A DNA stretch of 64,000 nt from Gammaproteobacteria bacterium. Lineage in GTDB: Bacteria; Pseudomonadota; Gammaproteobacteria; JAPPPA01. How positions within the stretch are numbered: position 1 is the stretch's first letter; every line of letters starts with the position of its first letter. Where the stretch lies: the NCBI GenBank assembly GCA_030425645.1, contig JAUHZK010000010.1, forward strand, positions 38,755-102,754, written 5' to 3'. The translations under genes were made by a program, and so were the position numbers. Under the pieces are notes generated by a model. That model worked only from the letters and a program-made list of their open reading frames with translations, was not told the origin of the DNA and did not search any database. Positions 10,342 through 21,151 of this stretch are shown one piece after another.

Positions 10342-10722
10342 CTATTCAGCTGCCGGCACGTCTAGGGCCGGAACTTCATCCGCTGCCGGCTGCGCAGCTT
10401 CATCGGCAACCGCCTCAATGCTTGGCACTTCGCTGTTCTGCTCTACTGCGGATGCCTCAATAGCGTCTAATACGCTACCGGTACCTTTGTTCTCGGTATT
10501 CACGATAAATGCCATCGCAATGCAAAGCGCAAAGAAAACAGCCGCCAATACACCGGTTAACTTAGTCAAAAAGCCTGCCGCGCCACGAGCGCCAAAGACA
10601 GTGCCGGATGCACCGCCACCAAAACCTGCGCCTGCAGTAGCACCCTTACCTTGTTGAATAAGCACAAGGCCGATTAAAACAATAGCCAATACCAGCTGGG
10701 CAATTTGAAGAACGGTGTACAT
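10342..10722 (-). CDS. secG: Preprotein translocase subunit SecG
   Basis: A 126-residue protein with two membrane helices (about 3-21 and 53-73) joined by the family motif GLVLIQQGKGATAGAGFGGGASGTVFGARG. SecG assists SecYE during ATP-driven export. The C-terminal 45 residues are Ala/Glu-rich and poorly conserved in the family. It follows tpiA by 18 bases and precedes tRNA-Leu, matching the common tpiA-secG-leuU order. Confidence 0.95.
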   Translation of the reverse strand: MYTVLQIAQLVLAIVLIGLVLIQQGKGATAGAGFGGGASGTVFGARGAAGFLTKLTGVLAAVFFALCIAMAFIVNTENKGTGSVLDAIEASAVEQNSEVPSIEAVADEAAQPAADEVPALDVPAAE

Positions 10723-10740
10723 ATCTAACCTTAATGGTTC

Positions 10741-11481
10741 TTAAACAGCGCTAGATGCAGCGGCTGCTTGAATAATTTGATTAAAGCTCGCGGCCTCTAA
10801 AGAGGCGCCTCCTACCAGCGCTCCATTAATGTCTGGCATGGCGCATAATTCCATTGCATTGTCTGGTTTTACGCTGCCGCCATACAGGATCCGCAAAGCG
10901 GCGGCGATTTTAGCATCAACTGCCGCGTACTGTGTACGGATAAACGCATGAACTTGCTGTGCATCACTACTACTTGCGGTTTTTCCGGTACCAATGGCCC
11001 AAACCGGCTCGTAAGCAACCACCGCAGCAGCCATCACTTGCGGCAATTTCAACAGAGGTGCCAGCTGCTCTGCAATCACCTGCTCCACCTGACCGGCCTC
11101 GCGCTGCGCTAGCGTTTCACCGACGCAAAATACCGGCACCAAACCTTCGGCCACCGCGGCTGCCGCTTTGGCGGCGACCAATTCATTACTCTCAGCGTGA
11201 TATTCGCGGCGCTCAGAATGACCCACAATGGCATAATCACAGCCAATATCTTTCAACATCGCTGCGCTCAATTCACCCGTCCGCGCACCGCCCTTTTCTG
11301 CCGACACATCTTGCGCGCCAATGCTTAAACCCGACGACGCCGCTTGCGCAAGATAGACCGCTGGCGGACATAAGGCTGCTTCGGCCCCTTCCACCGTGAC
11401 TACAGTCTGTAAAAATTCTGCCAACGACTGCGCGCGGCCATTCATTTTCCAATTGCCCATCACTAGTGGGGTAATTGCCAT
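10741..11481 (-). CDS. tpiA: Triosephosphate isomerase
   Basis: A 246-residue TIM-barrel enzyme interconverting DHAP and glyceraldehyde-3-phosphate. It shows NWKMNG (Lys), IVGHSERR (His electrophile), the catalytic Glu in AYEPVWAIGTG with the flexible loop after it, and the phosphate-binding LYGGSVKPDN. I chose the ATG at 11481 because AAAGGAT lies just upstream and homologues begin near this Met; an upstream frame extension would overlap glmM. It lies four bases after glmM. Confidence 0.97.
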   Translation of the reverse strand: MAITPLVMGNWKMNGRAQSLAEFLQTVVTVEGAEAALCPPAVYLAQAASSGLSIGAQDVSAEKGGARTGELSAAMLKDIGCDYAIVGHSERREYHAESNELVAAKAAAAVAEGLVPVFCVGETLAQREAGQVEQVIAEQLAPLLKLPQVMAAAVVAYEPVWAIGTGKTASSSDAQQVHAFIRTQYAAVDAKIAAALRILYGGSVKPDNAMELCAMPDINGALVGGASLEAASFNQIIQAAAASSAV

Positions 11482-11485
11482 GGTT

Positions 11486-12841
11486 TTATCCTTTTGCTGC
11501 GGCTTCAACAGCCGCTACTAATACAGGTAAATGCTCAGCGACTAAGGCTTCGGTCTCGGCTTCAACCGTCACACGCACAACTGGCTGCGTACCAGAAGGG
11601 CGCAAAATAATACGCCCGGACTTGCCTAGGGCGGCCTCTGCCGCTTGTTTAGCTGCCACTACCGCCGGTTGCGCAGCAATTTCCGCCTTCGCAAAAGAAG
11701 CCTGCTCAACATCTACATTAATGGTTTCTTGGGGATACTGCGGCATCCCCGCAGCTAATGTCGCCAAATCCTGCTGACGGCGACACATGGCAGCGAGAAT
11801 ATCTAGAGCGGCGACAATCGCGTCACCCGTGGTGGTTTTATCTAGGCACAGCATATGCCCAGAGGTTTCGCCACCAATCACTCCGCCATGCTGTTTCAGT
11901 TCAGCCATGACGTAGCGATCACCGACATCAGCACGCATAAATTGCATACCCTGCTCGGTAATCGCATTTTCAAGACCAAGGTTAGACATAATCGTACCCA
12001 CCACCGGGCCTTTTAGCTCGCCTAAACGCTGTCGTTCTGTGGCAGCGATATATAGCAATTGGTCACCATCAACTAAGTCGCCAGACGCCGTCACCATTTG
12101 CAGCCGGTCAGCATCGCCATCCAGCGCAATGCCTACATCGGCGCCACTTTCTTGCACCAATTGCATCAACGCCGCTGGCGCAGTGGAGCCAACGCCATCA
12201 TTAATATTGACACCATTAGGCTCGGTGCCCATCACGGTAACTTGCGCACCTAGCTCTTCAAACACTTTAGGCGCACACATGTACGCAGCGCCATGGGCGC
12301 AATCTAAGGCGATATGCATGCCAGCCAGCGAACAGTCAGCCGGGTAAGTGCTTTTGCAAAATTCAATATAGCGACCAGCAGCATCATCTACCCGCTTGGC
12401 ATGGCCCAGTGAGTCGGAATCATTGGTATGCAAACCCTCCGATACTGCAGCCTCAATAGCAGCTTCAGTTTCATCATCCAACTTCATCCCGTCAGGACCA
12501 AAGAACTTAATGCCGTTATCGTAATAAGGGTTGTGCGAGGCCGAAATCACAATGCCAGCACTGGCGCGGAAGGTTCGCGTCAAATAGGCAATCGCTGGCG
12601 TAGGCAGCGGCCCTAACAAACGCACATCAACCCCGGCAGCAATGAGACCAGCCTCTAGCGCCGACTCAATCATATACCCCGACACACGCGTATCTTTGCC
12701 AATCAAAACACGGCGTTTAATCTTGCCGTCAGCTTTCGCCGCTAAGACACGGCCCGCGGCCTGCCCCAGAGCGAGCATGTTCGACGCTGTCATCGGCTCT
12801 ACGCCAACTCGACCACGAACACCATCGGTTCCAAACTTCAC
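11486..12841 (-). CDS. glmM: Phosphoglucosamine mutase
   Basis: A 451-residue alpha-D-phosphohexomutase converting glucosamine-6-P to glucosamine-1-P for UDP-GlcNAc, peptidoglycan and LPS synthesis. It starts MKFGTDGVRGRVG, has the phosphoserine loop GIVISASHNPYYDNGIKFFG (about 97-116), the Mg-binding DGDADR, the sugar loop GGETSGH and the C-terminal RPSGTQPVVRV phosphate site. It lies 10 bases after folP and four before tpiA, the usual folP-glmM-tpiA-secG run. Confidence 0.97.
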   Translation of the reverse strand: MKFGTDGVRGRVGVEPMTASNMLALGQAAGRVLAAKADGKIKRRVLIGKDTRVSGYMIESALEAGLIAAGVDVRLLGPLPTPAIAYLTRTFRASAGIVISASHNPYYDNGIKFFGPDGMKLDDETEAAIEAAVSEGLHTNDSDSLGHAKRVDDAAGRYIEFCKSTYPADCSLAGMHIALDCAHGAAYMCAPKVFEELGAQVTVMGTEPNGVNINDGVGSTAPAALMQLVQESGADVGIALDGDADRLQMVTASGDLVDGDQLLYIAATERQRLGELKGPVVGTIMSNLGLENAITEQGMQFMRADVGDRYVMAELKQHGGVIGGETSGHMLCLDKTTTGDAIVAALDILAAMCRRQQDLATLAAGMPQYPQETINVDVEQASFAKAEIAAQPAVVAAKQAAEAALGKSGRIILRPSGTQPVVRVTVEAETEALVAEHLPVLVAAVEAAAKG

Positions 12842-12851
12842 TGCAACACTC

Positions 12852-13688
12852 CTAATTATTTTGGGGCTTAGCCGCGGCGCAAACCTTCAACGCATCAACG
12901 GTCTCAGCCACATCATGGGTACGCACTATTGCCGCCCCTTTCATGACCGCAATTGTCGCTGCCGCCAAGCCTGCATGCAATCGTTGATCAACCGGTTTGC
13001 CTAATAAATTACCCAGCATGCTTTTACGAGACATTCCCACTAACAAAGGGAAGTCGCCGCGCAACCGCTCCAAACCAGACAACAAAGCGTAATTGTGGGC
13101 CAGCGTTTTACCAAAACCAAAACCCGGATCCAGCAAGATATTGTCGGCCACAACACCAGCCTCGATTGCGGCACCGACTCGGGCATTCAAAAACTCGCCA
13201 ACCTCGGCCACCACGTCGTCATATTGAGGGTCCGCTTGCATGGTGCGCGGCGACCCCTGCATATGCATCAAACACACTGGCACCGCCAACTCGGCTGCCG
13301 CAGCTAAGGCTCCGTTTGCTTGCAAGGCCATAACGTCATTCACCATACCCGCGCCCGCCGCGACAGCTGCACGCATAACGGCAGGCTTGCTAGTATCAAT
13401 TGAAATCGGCACAGCAAGCCTTGGCGCCAAGGCCTCAATCACCGGGATTACCCGCGCCAGCTCATCGGCTTCGGTAACTGCCGGCGCACCGGGGCGAGTT
13501 GACTCACCACCAATATCAATAATCGCCGCACCCTGCTCAACCATCAATTCAGCTTGCGCAATAGCGGCATCGGTCGCCGACCAACGCCCACCGTCGGAGA
13601 AAGAATCCGGCGTGACGTTGAGTATCCCCATCACCTGCGGAGTACTTAAATCGAGTTTTTTTCCAGCACAGTTCATGCGCGAAACCAT
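12852..13688 (-). CDS. folP: Dihydropteroate synthase
   Basis: A TIM-barrel enzyme that joins 6-hydroxymethyl-dihydropterin-PP and p-aminobenzoate in folate synthesis. It carries QVMGILNVTPDSFSDGG, the loop IDIGGESTRPGAP, SIDTSKPAVM, DPGFGFGKT and GMSRKSMLG. The open frame extends to 13721, but that extension runs through the ftsH terminator hairpin, so translation should begin downstream, at ATG 13688 or at ATG 13676. From the former it is 278 residues, close to the usual length. Confidence 0.94.
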   Translation of the reverse strand: MVSRMNCAGKKLDLSTPQVMGILNVTPDSFSDGGRWSATDAAIAQAELMVEQGAAIIDIGGESTRPGAPAVTEADELARVIPVIEALAPRLAVPISIDTSKPAVMRAAVAAGAGMVNDVMALQANGALAAAAELAVPVCLMHMQGSPRTMQADPQYDDVVAEVGEFLNARVGAAIEAGVVADNILLDPGFGFGKTLAHNYALLSGLERLRGDFPLLVGMSRKSMLGNLLGKPVDQRLHAGLAAATIAVMKGAAIVRTHDVAETVDALKVCAAAKPQNN

Positions 13689-13697
13689 CTCAGTAAT

Positions 13698-13728
13698 AAA
13701 AAAAGCCGATGACTCAGTCATCGGCTTT
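13698..13728 (-). terminator. Intrinsic terminator between ftsH and folP
   Basis: On the minus strand AAAGCCGATGACT pairs perfectly with AGTCATCGGCTTT and is followed by a run of T. It lies 20 bases after the ftsH stop and just ahead of folP, so folP-glmM-tpiA-secG relies on readthrough or a weak promoter in the same short gap. Confidence 0.85.
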
Positions 13729-13748
13729 ATAGAGTAAGCGATTAGAGC

Positions 13749-15680
13749 TTAATGCTCGCCAGCTGGACCACCAATCGGCCCTGAGGTAGCGCCATCTGTG
13801 TTGCTATCGTCAGCCGAAGCAGATCCGCTACCACTAGACGGCTTATCCCAGTCCTTAGGTTTACGCACCGGCTTGCCCTGCATTACGTCATCAATCTGAT
13901 CAACGTCAATGGTTTCATATTCCATCAGCGCATCTGACATGGCGTGTAGCTTATCTTCATTATCTTTAAGGATTTTCTCAGCGCGGGCATAACTTTCATC
14001 AATAATGCGACGCACTTCCTCATCAATAGTCTTCGCTGTGGCACCAGACACATTCTTGTGCTGCGTCACCGAGCGACCTAGGAATACTTCGCCTTCTTCT
14101 TCAGAGTAAGAAAGCGGGCCGAGTTTTTCACTCAAACCCCATTTGGTCACCATATTGCGAGCAATATCGGTCGCGCGTTCAATGTCATTACTAGCGCCTG
14201 TGGTTACCGCCATCGCACCGAAAATCATTTCTTCAGCAATACGACCACCAAACAATGAGTCAATCTGGCTTTGCAAACGCTGCTTGCTGTAACTGTAGCG
14301 ATCCTGCTCTGGCAAGAACATTGTTACACCCAGCGCACGTCCGCGCGGGATGATGCTGACCTTATAAACAGGATCATGCTCAGGCACTGTCAAACCTACA
14401 ATCGCGTGCCCAGCTTCATGGTAGGCGGTCATTTTCTTCTCGTCGTCCGACATCACCATGGACTTACGCTCGACGCCCATCAAGATTTTGTCTTTGGCCT
14501 GCTCGAAGTTTTCCATCGACACCAAACGCTGGTTCTTACGCGCAGCAAACAAGGCTGCCTCGTTGACCAAATTCGCTAAATCGGCACCAGAGAAACCCGG
14601 CGTGCCGCGTGCAATAACGCTGGCTTTAACATCTTGCCCAAGTGGTACTTTGCGCATATGCACTTCAAGGATCTGCTCACGACCTTTAATGTCGGGCAAG
14701 CCCACCACCACTTGGCGGTCAAAACGACCCGGACGCAATAGCGCGGGATCCAAAACGTCTGGACGGTTAGTCGCGGCAATCACAATGATACCTTCGTGAC
14801 CTTCAAAGCCATCCATTTCAACCAACAGTTGGTTAAGAGTTTGTTCACGTTCGTCGTGACCACCGCCCAAGCCAGCGCCACGATGACGACCGACGGCATC
14901 GATCTCGTCAATAAAGATAATGCAAGGCGCGTGTTTCTTAGCCTGTTCGAACATGTCGCGCACACGAGACGCGCCGACACCTACAAACATCTCAACGAAG
15001 TCAGAACCAGAAATGGTGAAAAACGGCACTTTGGCTTCGCCAGCAATCGATTTCGCCAACAAGGTTTTACCGGTACCCGGCGGGCCCACCATCAATACGC
15101 CCTTAGGGATGGTGCCGCCCAGTTTCTGGAATTTGCCGGGATCTCTCAAGAAATCAACCAGCTCCACCACTTCTTCTTTGGCTTCATCACAACCAGCAAC
15201 ATCTTCAAAGGTAACTTTTACCTGATCTTCGTTCAGCAGCTTGGCGCGGCTCTTACCAAACGACATCGCGCCACGACCGCCAGCGCCACCGCCGCCCTGC
15301 ATCTGGCGCATAAAGAAGATCCAAACACCAATCAACAATAGGAACGGAAACCAAGAAATAAAGATATGGGTCAGCAACGACTGACGTTCTTTTTCTTTGG
15401 CTTCGAATTTAACGCCTTGCGCTTTTAGGTCACCCACTAGCGGGCTGTAGTCTGTCTCAGGGCTATTGGTACGGAACTGCTGGCCGGTGGACAATTTGCC
15501 GGAAATAACATCGCCATCGATCACAACCTCAGACACAGCACCATCGTCTACTAGTGACAGAAAGTCTGAGTAACCAATCGTGTGTTGCTGCTGTTGCTTG
15601 TCCGTATAGGTCTGAAAAACGCCAACCAATACGGCGGCAATCACGGCCCATAACAACAAATTCTTCATCGAGTTATTCAT
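13749..15680 (-). CDS. ftsH: ATP-dependent zinc metalloprotease FtsH
   Basis: A 643-residue hexameric membrane protease that degrades misfolded membrane proteins and regulators such as LpxC. It has an N-terminal helix (5-24), a small periplasmic domain (26-100), a second helix (about 107-124), Gly-rich linker, AAA+ module with Walker A GPPGTGKT, Walker [10 protein letters not shown] and the SRH region, then the zinc site HEAGH and a distal Asp. The low-complexity Ser/Asp/Gly tail (610-643) is typical. It follows rlmE after 78 bases, the conserved order. Confidence 0.98.
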   Translation of the reverse strand: MNNSMKNLLLWAVIAAVLVGVFQTYTDKQQQQHTIGYSDFLSLVDDGAVSEVVIDGDVISGKLSTGQQFRTNSPETDYSPLVGDLKAQGVKFEAKEKERQSLLTHIFISWFPFLLLIGVWIFFMRQMQGGGGAGGRGAMSFGKSRAKLLNEDQVKVTFEDVAGCDEAKEEVVELVDFLRDPGKFQKLGGTIPKGVLMVGPPGTGKTLLAKSIAGEAKVPFFTISGSDFVEMFVGVGASRVRDMFEQAKKHAPCIIFIDEIDAVGRHRGAGLGGGHDEREQTLNQLLVEMDGFEGHEGIIVIAATNRPDVLDPALLRPGRFDRQVVVGLPDIKGREQILEVHMRKVPLGQDVKASVIARGTPGFSGADLANLVNEAALFAARKNQRLVSMENFEQAKDKILMGVERKSMVMSDDEKKMTAYHEAGHAIVGLTVPEHDPVYKVSIIPRGRALGVTMFLPEQDRYSYSKQRLQSQIDSLFGGRIAEEMIFGAMAVTTGASNDIERATDIARNMVTKWGLSEKLGPLSYSEEEGEVFLGRSVTQHKNVSGATAKTIDEEVRRIIDESYARAEKILKDNEDKLHAMSDALMEYETIDVDQIDDVMQGKPVRKPKDWDKPSSGSGSASADDSNTDGATSGPIGGPAGEH

Positions 15681-15758
15681 CCGAACTCCAACAATATACG
15701 GCGGTCATCACACCGCCCGGCCGCCTATTGGCGAAAAATAATTTTGCTAACACCCATT

Positions 15759-16406
15759 CTAGGTGCGCTTAGGTTTAGAAGCGAGCAAATAAACTTCGCG
15801 CGAGCGCGGCCGTGAAGCCTTTGGTTTGCGCGTAGTTACCTGACTGAAACGGCTGCGCATATCACGCAGATATTCCTCAAATCCCTCGCCTTGGAACACT
15901 TTGACTAGGAAACGGCCCTCAGGTTTCAACACCTGCACCGCCAAATCCAGTGCCAGCTCACATAAATACATGGCGCGCGGCAAATCTACCGCGGCGACAC
16001 CTGATGTATTGGGGGCCATATCCGATAATACAAGGTCTGCGCCCTTGTTTTCGGCTACATTCCCCATCAGCCCAAGTAACTGATCAAGCACTTCGGCCTC
16101 ACGAAAGTCACCCTCAATAAAATCAACCCCGGCAATCGACGCCATTGGCAGAATATCCAATGCAAAGACCTTGCCAGCACCACCGCGCTCACGCATTGCC
16201 CGCGCTGCGTACTGACTCCAACCGCCTGGCGCCGCCCCTAAATCAACTACATTCATACCTGGTTTGATTAGGCGGTCTTTAGCGTCAATCTCCTCTAGCT
16301 TATAAACCGCGCGCGAGCGCCAGCCTTCCGCTTGAGACTTTTTTACATAATGATCAGAAAAGTGCTCGTCCAACCACTTACGGCTACTTTTAGAGCTTTT
16401 GGCCAT
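15759..16406 (-). CDS. rlmE: 23S rRNA (uridine-2'-O-)-methyltransferase RlmE (FtsJ/RrmJ)
   Basis: A 215-residue SAM-dependent enzyme that methylates the ribose of U2552 in the 23S A loop. The SAM site [15 protein letters not shown] (about 53-67) and the K-D-K-E catalytic set are visible: Lys in [22 protein letters not shown], Asp in [12 protein letters not shown], Lys in LVKVFQGEG and Glu in SREVYLLA. It is divergent from yhbY and upstream of ftsH, as in E. coli. Confidence 0.97.
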   Translation of the reverse strand: MAKSSKSSRKWLDEHFSDHYVKKSQAEGWRSRAVYKLEEIDAKDRLIKPGMNVVDLGAAPGGWSQYAARAMRERGGAGKVFALDILPMASIAGVDFIEGDFREAEVLDQLLGLMGNVAENKGADLVLSDMAPNTSGVAAVDLPRAMYLCELALDLAVQVLKPEGRFLVKVFQGEGFEEYLRDMRSRFSQVTTRKPKASRPRSREVYLLASKPKRT

Positions 16407-16558
16407 TTACGGCTCCTTGTTGCGCCCTTTGCTGGCGGCCTTATTACTTTGTTTGCTGTTATCTACTCAGCAAACACTTTGTGCACTGCCGCTTTAGGGG
16501 CAGCTGCTGTATCATGCGCGCCACGCCAACCACTCAGCGCAGTCGACACTGGAATCTC

Positions 16559-16885
16559 ATGGAATTCACAAACAATCAACGCAAATATCTTAAAGCAATT
16601 GCTCACGGGCTTCGCCCGGTGATTATGATTGGCGACAAGGGCCTCACCGATGCCGTCCGCGCCGAAACCGATTTAGCTGCCAGTCACCACGAACTCATCA
16701 AAGTGAAATTTGCTGTAGGTGACCGCGAACTACGCGATCAAATGATTAATGATCTGGCTACCCCGCTCAATCTCAGCCTAGTGCAGCGCATTGGTAACGT
16801 CGCCGTATTCTATCGCCCGCGTCCTAGCAGCTACAAAGCCGGCAAACGCACAACGTTAGAAGAAATTCGCCTACCTAAATCCTAA
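16559..16885 (+). CDS. yhbY: Ribosome assembly RNA-binding protein YhbY
   Basis: A 108-residue CRS1-YhbY (CRM) domain protein that binds pre-50S particles. The family signature HGLRPVIMIGDKGLTDAVRAETDLA is at about 15-40, followed by HELIKVKF and VQRIGNVAVFYRP. I chose the ATG at 16559 (MEFTNNQRKYLKA); longer frames upstream add unrelated residues. It is divergent from rlmE across a 152-base gap and is convergent with the DUF4149 gene, overlapping its end by four bases. Confidence 0.95.
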   Translation: MEFTNNQRKYLKAIAHGLRPVIMIGDKGLTDAVRAETDLAASHHELIKVKFAVGDRELRDQMINDLATPLNLSLVQRIGNVAVFYRPRPSSYKAGKRTTLEEIRLPKS

Positions 16886-17334
16886 GGCCTAGCTGCGGAC
16901 GCCGAAACCGGATGCCCACGAAAAGCCACAATGGCTAAGCCGAGCACACTGGCCGCCATATAAACCGCGCTCGCCCAACGATGCAGCTGCTCAAAATCAG
17001 CGCCGTCAGTCAGCCCCACTGCGCGGGCGGCCTCAATCTGCGGCGCTAGACCAAACTGCACTACCGACAGCAGCAATACCAGTACAAATACACCCCTAGT
17101 CGTCCAGCTTTGCAGCGCAGCGGCGCGCTCACGCAATGCACTTAGCAATAACAACAATACTCCGGCAGCTATACCCAGACCACCGGCAATGCTAAATAAG
17201 CGCCCCGCCACCATCCCAGCAAGAGCCTTGTCGTCCAAACTGGCGAACACCACCGGCACAGCAACATAGCCAATACCCCATAAGCCACCAATAAGCAGCG
17301 TTAAGAGGACATTTTCACCGGACATGGGACGCAT
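16882..17334 (-). CDS. DUF4149 domain-containing membrane protein
   Basis: A 150-residue protein with four predicted membrane helices (about 8-28, 45-65, 78-96, 120-140) and the family-like segments GGLWGIGYVAVPVVFASL and FEQLHRWASAVYM. It is found between greA and yhbY in pseudomonads and relatives, as here. Function unknown. It lies after greA with a 14-base gap. Confidence 0.75.
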   Translation of the reverse strand: MRPMSGENVLLTLLIGGLWGIGYVAVPVVFASLDDKALAGMVAGRLFSIAGGLGIAAGVLLLLLSALRERAAALQSWTTRGVFVLVLLLSVVQFGLAPQIEAARAVGLTDGADFEQLHRWASAVYMAASVLGLAIVAFRGHPVSASAARP

Positions 17335-17348
17335 CGCTAAACCGCTAA

Positions 17349-17828
17349 CTAGTTGCCGTAACGAACTTCGATAATCTCATAGTCACTCTCACCGCCCGGC
17401 GTCGTGATGGTGACCTCATCGCCCTCTTGGCGGCCGATTAAGCCTCGCGCAATTGGCGAGTTGTAAGAAATCTTGCGTTGCTCTAGGTCAGACTCGTCAT
17501 CCCCAACAATGGTCCAAACCTGCTCTTCTTCGGTGTCCAAGTTTTCAATAACCACCGTGGTACCGAAGATCACCTTGCCGTTGTTAGGCATCTTGCTGAT
17601 ATCAATAATTTCAGCAGCCGAAATCTTGCCTTCAATTTCTTGAATACGACCCTCGATAAACCCCTGCTCTTCACGCGCCGCGTGGTACTCAGCGTTTTCT
17701 TTTAGATCACCATGCTCACGCGCTTCGGCAATTGAATCAATCACGCGTGGGCGATCAACCGTTTTTAGTTGTTCTAATTCTGCTTTTAGCGCCTCAGCGC
17801 CGGCGACCGTCATTGGTACACGATCCAT
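17349..17828 (-). CDS. greA: Transcription elongation factor GreA
   Basis: A 159-residue factor that stimulates RNA cleavage by stalled RNA polymerase. It has the N-terminal coiled coil ([18 protein letters not shown] ... [21 protein letters not shown]) whose tip acidic residues enter the secondary channel, and the C-terminal FKBP-like domain (GTTVVIEN ... [18 protein letters not shown]). I prefer the ATG at 17828 with GGGG upstream; a TTG at 17840 in frame is the alternative. Confidence 0.97.
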   Translation of the reverse strand: MDRVPMTVAGAEALKAELEQLKTVDRPRVIDSIAEAREHGDLKENAEYHAAREEQGFIEGRIQEIEGKISAAEIIDISKMPNNGKVIFGTTVVIENLDTEEEQVWTIVGDDESDLEQRKISYNSPIARGLIGRQEGDEVTITTPGGESDYEIIEVRYGN

Positions 17829-17865
17829 CTTAATCCCCAATCTCTAAATTTTTTGGAATACAAAA

Positions 17866-17898
17866 CAGCAGCCACGGTGAGCGAGTCACCGTGCTGCT
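17866..17898 (-). terminator. Hairpin/terminator between carB and greA
   Basis: CACGGTGA and TCACCGTG form a strong stem with GCAG/CTGC at its base, followed on the minus strand by TGTTTTGTATT. It lies 23 bases after the carB stop and probably ends or attenuates the carAB transcript ahead of greA. Confidence 0.65.
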
Positions 17899-17921
17899 TA
17901 GGTTATTTGGTTGTAGCTAGG

Positions 17922-20900
17922 TTAGCGTGTGAAGGCTGCGTCGTGCAATTCAGCCAAATTAGTAACATTTGGAGAATTCAAACACTCAAGCGCGGCCACG
18001 GCCGCTTTACCACCAGCCAAGGTAGTGTAATAAGTGACTTTCTGCTGCAAGGCGCTACGACGAATCGTCATCGACTCACCAATCGACTTACGCCCTTCCG
18101 TGGTATTCACGATCAGCGAAATATCACCATTCACAATCGCATCGACGATATGTGGACGTCCTTCATGCACTTTATTGACCTCTTCGCAGTCAATACCGGC
18201 CGCATTGATAGCGGCGGCGGTACCGCGGGTCGCGATCAAGCTAAAGCCTGCCGCGTGCAACTGGGCCGCCAACTCGACGGCGCCGTCTTTATCTGGCTCG
18301 CGCACTGAGATAAAGGCCTTGCCTTCAGTCGGCAAGGTCACGGAAGCACCAAGCTGAGACTTGGCAAAAGCTTCGGCAAAGGTTTTACCTACGCCCATCA
18401 CTTCGCCAGTCGACTTCATTTCTGGCCCCAGAATCGGATCCACGCCTTGGAACTTGGCAAATGGGAACACCGACTCTTTCACGCAATAATGCCCAGGCAC
18501 AGCCATACCGGTCACGCCTTGCTCAGCAAGACTTTCACCGGCCATGACACGGGCAGCAATTTTAGCTAACGGACGACTGGTGGCTTTCGACACATAAGGT
18601 ACGGTACGTGACGCACGAGGGTTGACCTCAATCACGTAAATATCGTCACCTTGAACGGCAAGCTGTGTATTCATTAGGCCACGCACTTTCAGCGCTTTGG
18701 CCATCGCTTTCACTTGCTCGATCATGCGCTCGACGATTTCCTCACTCAGAGAGTAAGGAGGAATTGAACAGGCAGAGTCACCAGAGTGAACACCCGCTTG
18801 TTCGATATGCTCCATAACACCGCCGATAATGACGTCGTCACCATCGCAGATGCAGTCAATATCCACTTCTACCGCTTGATCTAGGAAGCGGTCAAGCAGC
18901 ACAGGGGCGTCGTTAGAAACACTCACCGCGTCGCGCATATAACGCTGCAAGTCAGCGATATCGTGCACGATTTCCATAGCGCGACCACCCAATACGTACG
19001 ATGGACGCACTACCAGCGGGAAGCCAATACCTTCAGCCAGCTCTACCGCTTCTTCGGTGCTACGCGCCAAAGCATTCGGTGGCTGCAACAGACCAAGATC
19101 ATTTACCAACTGCTGGAAGCGCTCACGGTCTTCGGCATGGTCAATGGCGTCTGGGCTAGTACCGATAATCGGTGCACCAGCGGCTTCCAGTTCACGCGCC
19201 AACTTAAGCGGTGTTTGGCCACCATATTGCACGATTAAACCTTTCGGCTTTTCGGTCTCAACAATCTCTAATACATCTTCAGCTGTTAGCGGCTCAAAGA
19301 ACAAACGATCCGAAGTGTCGTAGTCAGTCGATACGGTCTCAGGGTTACAGTTCACCATAATGGTTTCGTAACCGGCTTCGCGTAACGACAGTGCCGCGTG
19401 CACGCAGCAGTAATCAAATTCGATACCCTGACCAATACGGTTAGGGCCGCCACCCAAAATCATGATCTTTTCACGATCTGACGGGTTGGCTTCGCACTCT
19501 TCGTCGTAGGTCGAATACATATAAGCGGTGCTGGTTGAGAACTCAGCCGCACAAGTATCCACACGTTTGTAAACCGGGCACACGCCATTGGCACGGCGGG
19601 TAGTACGCACTTCTGTTTCAGTCTTGCCCAACAAGGCAGCCAAGCGACGGTCGGCATAACCCATACGCTTGTAACGGCGCAGATTGCTAGCCTCTAAGGC
19701 CGCATCACCCAGCGCTTTGATTTCTTTCTCAGCACTCAGAATCTGTTCAATATATGCCAAAAACCAAGGGTCAATCTTGGTGATATTAAAGACTTCTTCA
19801 GCGCTCAAGCCATGACGGAAAGCCTCACCGACAAACAACAAGCGCTCCGCACTGGGTTTGCCTAGCTGTTCTTTGATGCGCTCAATGGCATCTTCCGCTT
19901 CTGGGTTTTCTAAGACTTCTGAGAAACCATCGATACCAATTTCCAGACCACGCAGTGCTTTCTGCAGCGACTCTTGGAAGTTGCGGCCCATCGCCATCAC
20001 CTCACCCACAGACTTCATCTGCGTGGTTAGGCGCTCGTCAGCTTCTGGAAATTTTTCAAAGGTGAAACGTGGAATTTTAGTCACCACGTAGTCAATGCTT
20101 GGCTCAAACGATGCCGGCGTGGCACCGCCGGTAATATCATTTTGTAGCTCATCTAGGGTGTAACCCACCGCTAGCTTGGCCGCGACTTTAGCGATTGGGA
20201 AACCAGTGGCTTTAGAAGCCAAGGCAGATGAACGCGACACGCGCGGGTTCATCTCAATCACAATCAAGCGGCCATCATCCGGGTTTACCGAAAACTGTAC
20301 GTTTGAGCCACCAGTTTCCACACCAATCTTACGCAGCACCGCCAAGCTGGCGTTACGCATAATCTGGTATTCCTTGTCGGTTAGGGTTTGTGCAGGCGCC
20401 ACGGTGATCGAATCACCGGTGTGCACACCCATAGGGTCAAGGTTTTCAATCGAGCAAACAATGATGCAGTTGTCGTTTTTATCACGCACCACTTCCATCT
20501 CGTACTCTTTCCAGCCGAGCAGAGATTCCTCTAGCAGCACCTCGGTGGTTGGCGACAAGTCCAAACCACGGGCAACAATTTCATCAAATTCGTCTTTGTT
20601 ATAAGCGATACCACCACCGGTACCACCCATGGTGAACGACGGACGAATAATGACCGGGTAACCCAGTTCTGCTTGGGCTTTCCAAGCCTCGTCCATATCA
20701 TGCACAGCAAATGATTTAGCTGAACCCAGACCAATATCGTCCATGGCCTTACGGAAACGCTCACGGTCCTCAGCCATGTCAATCGCATCTTGAGTCGCGC
20801 CGATCATTTCGACATTGAACTTCTCAAGTACACCTTCGCGATCAAGATCCAAGGCGCAGTTCAGAGCGGTTTGGCCACCCATGGTTGGCAGCAAGGCATC

Positions 20901-21149
20901 TGGGCGCTCTTTTTCAATAATGCGCGCCACCGTGGTCCACTCTACCGGCTCAATGTAAACCGAGTCCGCCATATCGGGGTCGGTCATAATCGTGGCTGGG
21001 TTAGAGTTCACCAAAATAACTTTGTAACCCTCTTCACGCAGCGCTTTACAAGCTTGCGCGCCAGAGTAGTCGAACTCACAGGCCTGGCCGATCACAATCG
21101 GGCCAGCACCTAAAATCAAAATGCTTTGTATATCGTTACGTTTTGGCAT
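17922..21149 (-). CDS. carB: Carbamoyl-phosphate synthase large subunit
   Basis: A 1075-residue enzyme making carbamoyl phosphate from bicarbonate, ATP and CarA-derived ammonia, for arginine and pyrimidines. Two homologous ATP-grasp halves are evident ([10 protein letters not shown] in the first; [15 protein letters not shown] in the second), each with N-terminal [18 protein letters not shown] motifs, then the C-terminal allosteric MGS-like domain (about 930-1075, [15 protein letters not shown]). It starts two bases after the carA stop. Confidence 0.98.
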   Translation of the reverse strand: MPKRNDIQSILILGAGPIVIGQACEFDYSGAQACKALREEGYKVILVNSNPATIMTDPDMADSVYIEPVEWTTVARIIEKERPDALLPTMGGQTALNCALDLDREGVLEKFNVEMIGATQDAIDMAEDRERFRKAMDDIGLGSAKSFAVHDMDEAWKAQAELGYPVIIRPSFTMGGTGGGIAYNKDEFDEIVARGLDLSPTTEVLLEESLLGWKEYEMEVVRDKNDNCIIVCSIENLDPMGVHTGDSITVAPAQTLTDKEYQIMRNASLAVLRKIGVETGGSNVQFSVNPDDGRLIVIEMNPRVSRSSALASKATGFPIAKVAAKLAVGYTLDELQNDITGGATPASFEPSIDYVVTKIPRFTFEKFPEADERLTTQMKSVGEVMAMGRNFQESLQKALRGLEIGIDGFSEVLENPEAEDAIERIKEQLGKPSAERLLFVGEAFRHGLSAEEVFNITKIDPWFLAYIEQILSAEKEIKALGDAALEASNLRRYKRMGYADRRLAALLGKTETEVRTTRRANGVCPVYKRVDTCAAEFSTSTAYMYSTYDEECEANPSDREKIMILGGGPNRIGQGIEFDYCCVHAALSLREAGYETIMVNCNPETVSTDYDTSDRLFFEPLTAEDVLEIVETEKPKGLIVQYGGQTPLKLARELEAAGAPIIGTSPDAIDHAEDRERFQQLVNDLGLLQPPNALARSTEEAVELAEGIGFPLVVRPSYVLGGRAMEIVHDIADLQRYMRDAVSVSNDAPVLLDRFLDQAVEVDIDCICDGDDVIIGGVMEHIEQAGVHSGDSACSIPPYSLSEEIVERMIEQVKAMAKALKVRGLMNTQLAVQGDDIYVIEVNPRASRTVPYVSKATSRPLAKIAARVMAGESLAEQGVTGMAVPGHYCVKESVFPFAKFQGVDPILGPEMKSTGEVMGVGKTFAEAFAKSQLGASVTLPTEGKAFISVREPDKDGAVELAAQLHAAGFSLIATRGTAAAINAAGIDCEEVNKVHEGRPHIVDAIVNGDISLIVNTTEGRKSIGESMTIRRSALQQKVTYYTTLAGGKAAVAALECLNSPNVTNLAELHDAAFTR

Positions 21150-21151
21150 GA

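Noticed and set aside
10959..11399. A 146-codon plus-strand frame opposite tpiA
   Set aside because: It is Pro/Arg/Gln-rich, mirrors the conserved tpiA sequence and has no promoter or ribosome site.
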